A DNA stretch of 64,000 nt, from positions 87,044,001 through 87,108,000 of the forward strand of contig CM060835.1 of assembly GCA_030762175.1 (NCBI GenBank). The letters run 5' to 3'. Under the pieces are notes generated by a model. That model searched no databases. It was given only the letters and a program-made list of their open reading frames with translations, and was not told the DNA's origin. A program made the translations under genes and the position numbers. Source of the stretch: Metallyticus violacea. Its lineage: Eukaryota; Arthropoda; Insecta; Mantodea; Metallyticidae. Below, one piece after another: positions 24,101 to 36,100 of the stretch; position 1 is the first letter of the stretch, and each line of letters opens with the position of its first letter.

Positions 24101-27100
24101 GACAGATTCAAATTTAGGCCACTAATAGTCAATCAGGCATGCCAGTGAATCTTTCTCCTTTTTAGATAAATGGCTATACTATACATGTTTTTTAAACAAT
24201 CTGGAAAAACCCCAGTTTCTAATGATTCACTATTAAGATTCACTAGTGGCTTTCAATTGCACTATTACTAACCAAGGTGAGATACTATCCTGCTTAATAA
24301 TTAATTTGGAAAACTAATTACTGTTTCTAACTTTCTCCCCTACAAGCTGGAAACAGTATAACAAATCTTAAAATAAAATGAAAAACTTACATGAGTATGA
24401 AGAGCCACAGAAGCACGGCCAGCATACTGAGCCATTCTATTTCTATAATTGAGGTTGTGGCACAAAGCATGACTTTTTCTCTTATCCAAGAGATCAGCAT
24501 ATGTTACATCTGCTGCTATACTCACTGCCAACAGTCTGTGCACAATTATGTCTGCATATCTGTAAAATCAAAATAATTTGATTGGCAAAAAAGCAATAGT
24601 TGATGATTACAGATTTTTATGTCATTATTTATTTTTTCTTGGTATGTACAAGGGTAGGTCCATCAGTTTCTGGCCTTGCCAATAAGAATTGTTGCCTTCA
24701 CAAAATCCTTACCTGGTGTCATACCTTATCTGTTAAGTAAATAATTGTAGCTGTAACTTCTGCTTCACTGTGTTTAGTTTTTCACATATAGTTACATATA
24801 AAGGCTATGTGTAGAAGATTGTGACATGTTTAAAATGGAATATCGAGCTGTTATTAAGTTCTTCACAAAAGAAGGACTTCTGCCCAATGAAATTAAACAG
24901 TGATCGGACAGTGTATATGGGGAAGCATTCCCTTCATATTCTACCATAAAAGAATGGGCCAAACTTTTTCATGAGTCGAGAAGGCATTGAAAGCAAAGAG
25001 CGTGTAGGTCAGCCCTTGGAGGTGCTCACAAAAACATCGCTCTTGTGGAAGGAGAAATTATGGAAGATTGGCAGCTCAAAGTTGCAGAAATATCAGCAAG
25101 GTTTGGCCTTTCTAAAACAGTAGTCCTTCGAATTATTCATGAACATTTAAACATGAATAAGGTTAGTGCAAGATGGGTGCCTAAGACTTCTTTCCTCAGT
25201 ACAAAAATAGCAATGACTCAACTGTTTTCAGGCATTTTTGGAGCTCTGCCCGGCAACGAGAGAGAAGTTCTGTAAACCGTTGTTACAGGGGATGAAACTA
25301 TGGTCCTATACTACGATCCCTTGTCTAAAAGAAAATTATTGGAGTGCATAAAACTGGCCAAGGTCACTCAGTCAATCAAGATCATGACGACAATCTTTTG
25401 GGACTGTTAAGGAATACTCTTCATTGACTTCAAGAAGAGGAACACCACAAAAAAAAGGGGAAGCACTATGCTGGCCTACTGCTCAGATGACGTGCTTCCA
25501 TCAAAGAGAAAAGGGATGAAAGATGAGTGGTGGTGTGTACCTTCTTTACAACAATGTGCCTGTCCACACAGCTCTTGTTGAAAAGGAAGCAGTGAAGAAA
25601 TGTGGCTTCAAGAAGATCAATCATTCACCCTACAGCCCAGAGGACTTGAGACGAGCCCCTCCCGAAAGGGAGTTGTCCGGATTGGGTTGGACTCGGCGTG
25701 GCAGTGGTTCCTAGAACTCACAGGTAATTGAGTACTCGCAAGAGCGGAGTGTCCCAGGGGAGTGCCTAAGGCGTGTACCCTGGGGGCCGGTGCGCAAGCG
25801 TGTGCCGGAATCTCCGTTTTTGTGAGGTGGTGGTGGCTTCCTTAATGCTGGGGTCACTCACCCCTATAAAGGAGTAGGTCTAAGCTAGTACGACCTATCA
25901 GCCAGTCAAACTCTGGTAGCTGGGTGCGCTCGGCTCTTGTGGCTGCAGTTCACTCGGTGCGCCTGGGCGACGCAATCGCCTGCAGCCGAAAGGCGGGTCG
26001 TTTTAGGTATCAAGTCCTAATGCAAAAAACCACTGGGTGGCACAGACCTCTGTGTTACGACCCCTGGTCTTAGAGCCTGGTAGTACTCGAAATTATATGT
26101 CCACACAGCTCTTGTTGAAAAGGAAGCAGTGAAGAAATGTGGCTTCAAGAAGATCAATCATCCACCCTACAGCCCAGATATAGTTCCCAGTGACTATTTC
26201 CTCTTCTCTAAACTCCAGAAGGGCCTTTGAGGAAGGAAATTTGAGTGTGACGAAGAAATGCTGGATGCTGTTTATGTCCACTTTGCAGACAAGACTTCTG
26301 ACTATTTGGGGGGGGGGGGGATTGAAGTGTTAATTCAAAAATGTGAGAATAGTATTGCAATAATGGGTAAAGTGAAATATAGTTTTTGTCTTCATCATAC
26401 CTAGAAAATGGTTAGGCTGGAAACTTATGCACCTAACCTTGTATCTATATGAAAAGTTAAAATGTGGCAAATTAGGTTACTAGACACCTATTTTATTTCA
26501 TTTCTACATATTTTTACATAAAACTGGCATCAATGCCAAATGCTATTTAATTAAATGAATTAAATTATAGAAGATTATGAAGTATTATTTTGTAAGTCCT
26601 AGTGGTCAACAGAATTGGTAGGTTTACCATACTTTTTTGGGTCCAACCCAGGACATATTTTTGAAATTATTTAAATGCTAGTTGAATGAACTTGGTGTAG
26701 CTCTCATGGACATATTATGAACTTTTAGATTTATTTGTCTTTTGTTGGAATCTTGAAGTTAACTTCATAATTTTTTATAACATTTTATCCCATATTTCCA
26801 GCTCCAAGGGTCTATCTATGAATTTCAATACTTTGACTTCCATTTCTGTAACATGTTTTTTCCTCCAAAAGTGATGTGTAACTGCCAGTTTATCTATCTG
26901 ATTGACCTTATGTTTCTCAAGGATTCCTTTAGCGTAATTCCAATGCTTCATTTTGTTTTGCCAATATGTACTTTGTTGCATTCCAAACAGTTATTTCGAT
27001 ATTCCTAGCTTCTTTTCATCAGGCATTCTATCATTATTACTGGAGTTGAGCAGATTATTTAGGCTGAATTTGTTCACCGGGGATAATAAAGTAATCCCAA

Positions 27101-30100
27101 ACTCTCAAGAGTATTTTCTGGAATTTTTGGTGGCCCAAGGATAAGTAAATTTCTTGTGAATGGTAGTTTCTTTTTTTGCTGAAAATGTTGTAACGGGTTT
27201 TAACTTCTTCTCTTGTTTGAATTTCTTGATATTCTTGTCTGCAATTTCTTGGCCATATCCATTGATTTTTGCCATTTGTATAATTCTAAATTAATTTTAA
27301 CATTTAACAGATGTTTAACAGTAGATACTGAAAGTCATCCTCTTTCTGCAGACCAAATATTCCCCATAATTGAAAAACTCTCTCAACTGGAGCAAATGTC
27401 CCAGGCAAAGACATTGCAAACTCAACAATTTTAAAAATATTGCAACATGAAATATCTGTCTTTTAAAACACCTGAAAAATTGCTTTCCACTTCTCTCCAA
27501 TAGAGGCACTTTTTCAGAACTTGAATCACAATCTCCCTTTGGTTTTGAATTACCTGGTTCAACAATGTATGTTCATCAAATAGGTCATCAATATTTATTA
27601 TGGAATCTTTTATAATTTCAGTAATAACTTGTGCAATCTCTTCTAAATCAGACCAGGCAATTTCAGCTCTTAAATTTAACCATTGAAACTTACTAACTTT
27701 ATCAAAACTGGTTCTCCACAACTCTAAGTATTGGATACTAGACTTAAAAACTTGTCTAAGTTTGAGAGGAATTTTTGTTCCTGAATCTCCTGAACATCAT
27801 TATTTTTGTTTAGAGTGCATAGCAATTCTTTGGCAAAGGATGGTATAAATTTATGGATTTTCCTTTCCTGAAGTTGACAAATTAATTCAGAGTATGTCTG
27901 AAATATTCTATTGCTGTGATAGAATTAGCTTCCAATTTCAGAACTACATTATTAAATAACTGTAAAGTACCATATAAAATTTAAAAAACAGTTCACTTTC
28001 TAGATTTTCAAGAAAATCAAATAATCATTTTGGGCATTTTTCACAAATAAGTATGATTTTAGGCCATCAAAACTCTACAGTAGTGAAAGTATACTCTGTA
28101 TATATCCGAAAATATTTATAAATTTTTATAAAAATAACTTCTATATCCAGGGGTGGAGAATTACATGCTGTTTGAATTGAATTGTGTACAAAGTGGGCTG
28201 AACAACCAATTCCTATAATAGGTCTATCTGAATCACTTTGAAACTTTCTGAACATACTTTCATTCCCCTTTCTCCTCACCAACCAAAATTACTGTTAGTA
28301 TTATCAGCAGTATAACAAACCCACTTTTCTTCAAGTTTGTATTTTTTCACACACTGCAAAAGATACTCAGTCAAAATTTGAGTAGTTTCACCTGACACTT
28401 CATGGAAATTTAAAACTTTGAAATATCTTACAACAAATGGAACAAGTTTTACTTCACTTCTGTTTCAGCCATCCATGTTACATAATTAATGTTTTCCAAA
28501 GAATGCAACACATTATCAAATATAAATGGTGAAATAACGTTATGAATAATTGCTTTAGGTTTTGGTTTAAGCAGATGAAAATTTTGAGTCATATAACTTT
28601 TTAACCAGTTTAGATGTACAGTCTGATGTTTTGAAACTGAATTTGTGTCTAGCAGTGTGGTATGAAAATGTAGCTTCTTTAGCAGCACACTCCAGATCAC
28701 TGTTATTGTTATTCCCCATCTTTGGTTTTAAAAAATCTCTTATATTTGCTGAAGCAGCAGCATTAATAGCACTCCTATATTTAGCTGTTTTCAGTGGTCT
28801 TCAATATCACCCTTTCCTTTATGTGCAACAGAAAATTCTCAGTACATAGTGAGCAATAAACACATTCATTGTTCATTTAAGAACTTTTGAAATATAAGAT
28901 ATTTTTAAAAAATTCTGTTGGAACTCACACAGTGAAGCTCGTTAAGTGTAAATTATAATTAATTTGTCATTTAGCACACTCTTATACTTCACTGACTTTT
29001 AAATATGGTGAGACCGGTTTCGAAGAGACATCCTGTCCATCTTCAACCAACTTGACAACTGGTACGAGAACTAACATCTATAATGGTCCTGTGACTCCCT
29101 CCTGGTGGTGTTTTTTTCTATATAAACTGGAAATGTGTATTACATTCCCCTGTAATGTCTAAATCCCTAGGGATCATCTTATGAATTTCGACATTACCAG
29201 AGAGTGTAATACAAATTTCCATATACAAGTTTATAAAGAAAAAAACACCACCAGGATGGAGCCACAGGTCCTCATAGATGGTTGAAGATGGAGAGGATGT
29301 CTCTTCGAAACCAGTCCCACCATATTTAAAAGTAAGTGAAGCAACAGTGTGTGTTAGACGACAGATTAATTATAATTTCCATTCATTGTTACTGTATTAT
29401 AACAATTTCAAAAATTTGTATTCCTGTTGCAGGTTAACATTAAACACACATTTTCTTTTGCCTATTGCTGAACGATTGCTCCAAGGTCAGCTGAGAGATA
29501 CAATGCTGTAAAAGAATGTTGAAAAATGCAATGCTGAACATATAGGTCTAAAAGTAACAAAAAAAAAAAAAATACTGTCCAGACTTGGAATTCTCAAACC
29601 CTGGACATTTTTGCAACTTCGGACATTACCCCGGACAGCACTAAAAACCAGGACTGTCTGGGTTAATCCCTGACATCTGGTAGGCCTATCAATTGGTGAC
29701 CATACTTTCCTCATACACGTAAGGTTCAAACCTGGCAAGGGTCAATGAAATTTTATGGCATAAAATTCCTAGGTATGGCTTCCTTCAAAAGGAAGTAAAA
29801 GTCATTATCCCATTATGTAGATTTACAGCAATAAAAGAACCTCAAGCCTGAAAGAGGAGGCCTTTGAGCAAAATTTATCAGCCATTTTGTGTCCTGAATT
29901 GAATTGGATGCTAATGATCCGAAGTGTTGATCCTTAAATAAAATACACCTAAAAGGTATTATTTCAAAAAGTTGTAGGTACATAATGGAATACATATTTC
30001 AATTTTTACAATGGATCAACCACAAAGGTATAACCTGGTATTTCCCTCTTAACTGTCATACTGCACTTCCTGCAAATAATCCTGCAAAAATCTAGCTGAC

Positions 30101-33100
30101 TCACAAGTCTTGCTACATAATGAACATGTCACTCTACCTTCTGAAGTCAATTAAACTTTTATTGTTGAAAATAGTTATTAGTGTTTACAATATAATTTTC
30201 ATTGTTGTCTGCTACCAGGCTGAACTCCTGCTTTAGCTCTGTCTCAGCCTTTGTTTCCTGCAGTACATTACTTTTTAGTATGCTGTTAGTGATATGGGAA
30301 ACTTTACTAATTAGCCGATATGCACCTCATCTATGGTTTCACTCAACGCAATGGAAGAGTGGCACGACGACTAGGCAGAGCTATTCCAGCAGCAACGGCA
30401 ACTTCATCACACCACATTTATAGCTGTGCACAGGCAACTTCAGGAAACTGGATCCTTCACTGTTAGCATGCAAGATACTGGCAGAGGAATGTCAGTATAC
30501 CTGATCTTGAATGTTATGGAACACCTTGATGAACAGTTCAGGCTCAGATCTGTTCCAGGCAGGCTTGATCACCAAATCTGACATACATGACTTTTTCTTA
30601 TGGGATCACTTGAAGAGCCTAGAGTATGTGAGTCCTGTCAAAACTAATATGGACCTGATTACTAGCGTTGTAGCAGCCGCTGACAATGTGTGCCAGTCTC
30701 CTGGGATGCTAGAATGTGTGCAACAGTCCATAAGGCATCACTGTCAAGTTTGTCTTGAACATGGAGGTTGATATTTTAAACATTTACTTTAAATAGTGTA
30801 ACAGTGCAATTTAGATTTTTTCATGTCTTTTTTGTAATATTTTGTCATCTATACTTAAAATATCAGGAGGTGATGAGTAGTTGATTAATTGGTGGCAGAT
30901 TGCAATGTAAACATGCTCTACAGCAGTCAAATATTGTGTTTTGTTTGGAAACAATCATATTTCGAGTAAGCAGATAAAAGGTGGTTGAACTATTATAAAA
31001 CAAAAACAATGAAATTACCTGGTAATAAGGTACTGGAGACCATGGGTTCCTTATATCATAACACTCAGAAAAGATCCCCAAACAACGTGTGAAAGTTTGT
31101 CAGTAGAGTTCGGGCTCACTCTGTAAATAAATTACTGGCTTCTGGTTTAGTGGTTAGCATAATGATTGCTGACTGGAAGGACCCAAGTTTCATCTACAGC
31201 ACCCATGCACACATTTTATAAGTTAGAGAGGTCTGGCAAGAGTACACCCAGCATCATGAGGACAAATGGGAAGCTGCGTGAGAGATAGCAACTCTGATTA
31301 ATTGCAGCATGATGGTAACTGGTGGGATGCTGATCACATCCCTCCTGCACTCCACTTTATTATACATTGCAAAATGGGAATACAGGACACGGCACTTGCT
31401 GTGAAAGGCCAAAAATCGGCAGTGGCTAAAAAGGCATTGACAATATATAATTTTTTTGTTTATAGTATATGTATCTACTGTGCTCTTATTTGACATTAGT
31501 TCAATTTTTTAGCTATTATATCAGATGAACAGTGAACATTTTCAAATTTCTACCCAGATGGGTCCAGTTGCAAAATTATGATCCTGGATAACTATCAATT
31601 ATGCTTTTATCATACGGTGTTGTCTCAAGTATATAACAAAAAAGTAGACTGTACAATAAAATATCAATTGGAACAGCACAAAATAATTATACCTTACAAC
31701 AAAAATAAATAGTTGCATATAGTTAAAAAGCAGACTTTGTTAACACAAATACATACAGATTCCTTTCAAAATGAGTTTCATAAAAACATATGTGAAGCCA
31801 TGGAATAAAGTGCAGGGGCCAAAATACCATGTTTTTCTTGAGAATTACTGTGGTTGTCAAGTTCCTGACAAATCTACACTTCACAAAATTCTGGATTGCT
31901 GTGGACAAATCCCCCAATATTTTGAGATGGATGTATTACAAACTTGGTCATGAGAAGACTGAGTACAGATAACCCACTTTAAATTTTAAGTCATTGCCAG
32001 CAGAGTTCTTTAACATACAGATCACGTAACAATTGTCTGATTTGTTAACAACAGGCCTGGGGAGTGAACAAGAAAAAAAGGTTATTGTAATGTACACTGA
32101 TGCAATAGTAACCTACATGTTGAAGCTTGCAACTGTACTTAAAGTACTCTATTCCCACTTCGTCCATTGAATTGAAGAGGAGGAACAAAGTCACTTCCCT
32201 CAAGTCAATTAACTTGTTTCTTCAACCAAGAAAATATTTGTAAAAGTTTTGGTTTCCATCACAAGTTAATATGACATATTTAAATATATAATTCATATCA
32301 AATCAATCTTTTTTTTTAAGTTTACTTTAAATAAAACAATTTTAGATCACTTTTTAAGCTCTTGTGGAAATTACATATTTGCTATATATATCAAGGTTTT
32401 TATTGCATATTTATGTGCATTTTTAGAATATTATATAAAAATCTGAATCTACTGAAGACAAGTGATGCACTTGTAAATTATGAAGGACATGTATATGTAA
32501 TGTTTTACTCACATATCTTTGTGTAATTATCCCTTGATTTAGGATATATTTTTTAGAATTTAATTTTGTTATCATTTTCCCCTTTAATAATAAACTGCTT
32601 TTGACATCCATTTCTTCTTAAAGATTTCTAGAAATACACACAAAACTCAAGGTTATTATCAGTTCCCTCTACAAATAGTGATGATGATTTTTTTCTAATA
32701 AAATTTTTCTTATATTCATTGTAAATTTATGCGCCATTAGCAACAAATAATAATCAATAAAATTAACAAAACTGTACCAGCAAAATAATTGTGTGCACTT
32801 TATTAAAAATAATAAATATGACATCTTGTCTTCAGGCTGTACTTTTAACTCATTATGCAAATTAAAATAAGCTCCATATTTTCGCACTCATTCTTAGCTT
32901 CCCAAGAGCTCTTCTTGCTGTTAGTATCTACAGAATGACATCTGCTAAGCAATCATAACTTGACATATTTGTTTGGGTCAAACTTGGATAGAGGATAAAA
33001 TTTGATAAACATCAAGGTAGAAGCTCTTTGTGTTATCAAGGAAGATCATGATAATAATGATCAAAATCAAATACTGAAGAGACTGCGACTAAAAACAATA

Positions 33101-36100
33101 TAACCAATGCTTGAAAGAATCTTACATTGAATGTTCGGTAACAGATATAAGTACCATTGAATTATCACTCATTTTTTCTTAGCTTATCAAGAGTTAAATT
33201 TATGGGCAATTTTACAAACACTTTTCTCATAATTACTTTGTTTTGAAGAAAAAAACAAGCATCTGAACTAATAAAAGTGCTGATGCGAAGGTGGTGTGTG
33301 TGCTACCATAAAAAAAAAGCACTGTAATGACACTGTCCATTATCAGACTACAGATTAGGAAGCAATTATTAATTTCACTCAGTTCCTTAGTGCAATCTGG
33401 TTGTTAGTCTCATTATTATGCAGTGCTGTGCATAATGAAAAGAAAAAAATAATAGCTATATATTGAAGTTTAAAGTTCAATGCATTAGTTTTAAAGGAAA
33501 AAAAAATAAATGAGAACACGAGAGTTCAGTATGGAAGCAAAATTAATCCAGTAATGGAGGATACAAAAATAAACAAATAAATAAATAAAATCAAAAAATA
33601 GAAAACAGCAAATGTGAATTATTTCATAGCTCAAAGTGTGGAAATAGTCTGCAATTGAAAAAGATGAGCTAGATTATGTACTGGAACTCTGAAATAATAA
33701 CTTTATGAAATGTTACAAATGAAAGCAAGGAAAGTGACAAAGCGTGGCATACATGAATAAAGTTTGAGGCAAATATGGGGTGTGCTGTTTGTTTTATGTG
33801 ACACATAATATGTCTGCTACGACAAAAACATTGGCCTTGCATCTACATTATCAAAAATAGAATTTCTTCACTTTGTAATCTAACTTAGATGCCAGAATGG
33901 CTTTCTGCATCTCAAAGTGGGAATGTAAATAAACACCTATTAACAATTGTATTGAATTATTGCAAAAAAATGGAAATATGTAATTTTATTCTAATGTTGT
34001 TGTGTTAGAAATAAATTCATATAAAAAAAATAATAAACACCTCCTTTATTTTTTATTTGCTGCAAAATAGGACTTGCTGGCAATGTGATAGATGATATAA
34101 ACTACCATAATATGTTCTTAATTATCATAATAGTCCCTTCAATGTAATCATTCCGACATGAAATTAAATGTTATATTTAATACCATAATATGTTATTTTT
34201 AAAAGAAAACTCACTATAATGCCAACTTCCCACTGATATTGTTTAGGGTTAATGAAAAAAAATGTTGTCAGCTAACCTAATGAAGGAGTGGCTGAAAGTT
34301 GTGTAGGATCAACAATCCTAAGTTCTGCTTAGAAAATGAGCCTTGCTAGTTCTTGGCAATTTTCAGTACCATTTAGTGGAGGCAATGAAAACACAAGTTT
34401 AAAATAAAAATAAACATAATTTCAATTATAATCAGAGCTTGGAAATTAGGCAAAATGCCTTTTTTAGTTGGGTGGATATATTTAAAAGTCAGATAGAACT
34501 GAAAATGTTTCCACATTTAAATGTAAATTGGAACTTGCACAGTGAAGCCAATCATATTAATTGATATCATTGCATGATTTAGTTGAATTACACACTCTTA
34601 AAGCTTCACTTACTTTTCATAAATGTATGGAACCGGTTTCAAGAACATTTAGTTCCCATCTTCAGCCAGGCTGAAGTTCAACTGAATCATACAATAATAT
34701 CAATTAATGTTTCCATATATTTGGGATTGGTAGGGGTTTTTATTTTGCCTTTTCAATATATTGAAATGAAAAAAGTTACAAAAATTAAATGGCATGCTCA
34801 CCTTACAAAAATATCTATTGAGAATCTTGAAATACATTTCTTTTTAAGCAGTCAAAATCTTTCTCCTCAACTCATTCATTAAGCTCTTTAAACAGCAGAA
34901 TCTTTATTAGTGAAAGGAACACACGGTTCGGTTACCTCGGGCATATGAATACCAGGAAATAGAGAGATGTACTGTAGTTTTGAACAATACGGCAAATGAC
35001 CTTGTATCAATCTGCAAGAGACAATTCTAAGAAATTTGTGGTGGGAATCACTTCTCATCTGCATAAATGTAACAAACAATTGCAAGTGAGAATGGTGAGA
35101 GTGATACAGCTCTGCAATAAACTGTCCCTATAATGTGTTCAGTATGAAAGTAAGAGAGATACTAACCTGATTTCCCTATAAATGCATAAACAGAAAATGA
35201 ACTCAGCCAGGAACCACTGCACATCTTTTGCTCATTTGCCAGGACTATTCAAAAGAGCTTTATCTTGATTAAAATTTCTATGATGTCCTGAAAGGTGAAT
35301 GTTCTGTTTTTACCGATGGTGTTGTTACTGGCTTCCAAAATACCTTGTTTTAAATATGCTCCATTCACTTCAGTGGAAGTAGAACATTCTTTTTTCATGA
35401 TGAAAATGTTTTCTCTGACAAGAAGCTGACTATGACAGTTGATATCTTGCATGTAACCAAGAAAAGTAAGCTTAAGTACTTTAATTAAAAAAAATTAAGC
35501 CTTTTAAATACCTATTTTTATTAATAATGAGATATTACTCTCTGTTTTCATTTTTAATGAATGCCTATTTTAATTATATCACTGCATATAATCAGTATTT
35601 TAAGTACTTTTTTGCCTGCCTATTTTAATCAAAATAAATACCTGAACTTCCAATAAAATATCTGTTTATATGTGGAGGTTTCTTCCAGTTTTATAACTGA
35701 TATATATCTCATTTAATAAAACATTTAAAAGTCATCTTCAATAATTTTATAGGGAATCCATGAAGACTGGTTCCTATACCCAGTAAATGGAGAGAAAGTA
35801 AAATGACCTGAGATAGAGCAAGTTTATTTGGATATTTTGGACATGGACTCTAACAAGATAAAATAATTGCTAACAGCTTCAAAAAGATTGAAATATTAAC
35901 TGCAATAAATGAACCTGAGAATAACATTATAGGGGAAGTGAAAGTAATGATGATTTTTCTTATTACACTCTAACCAGACAAAATAGTTGCTAACAGCTTC
36001 AAAAAGATGGGATATCAAATGCAATAAATGAACCTGAGAATGATTTTCATTATAGGGGAGTGCATTGATGATTCTTTTGATGAAATCAATGGGGTAAAAA

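Larger units (their letters stand above)
24835..26290 (+). pseudogene. Mariner transposase, broken and interrupted
   Basis: The N-terminus begins [20 protein letters not shown] (helix-turn-helix region). The frame 25045-25275 has [20 protein letters not shown]. After a stop, [14 protein letters not shown] holds the first catalytic Asp and [11 protein letters not shown] (25536 on, LLYN form) corresponds to the usual HDNARPHTA with Asp replaced by Asn. The third segment, [20 protein letters not shown], lies past the insert (from about 26155). Several stops make it inactive. Confidence 0.85.
24649..26441 (+). mobile_element. Mariner element interrupted by a GC-rich insert
   Basis: Terminal inverted repeats are CAAGGGTAGGTCCATCAGTT at 24649 and, inverted, CAAGGTTAGGTGCATAAGTT ending at 26441, with flanking TA at 24647-24648 and 26442-26443 as expected for Tc1/mariner insertion. 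Without the insert and its duplication the element is about 1.26 kb, normal for mariner. The transposase frame is broken. Confidence 0.9.
26613..29694 (-). mobile_element. hAT-family transposon relic with nested PLE fragments
   Basis: The ends are imperfect inverted repeats: AATTGGTAGGTTTACCAT at 26613 and, inverted, AATTGATAGGCCTACCAG ending at 29694, both followed by a degenerate GG.T.AACCCAG stretch. Between them is a hAT transposase on the minus strand and two PLE fragments. No exact 8-bp target duplication could be fixed. Confidence 0.6.
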
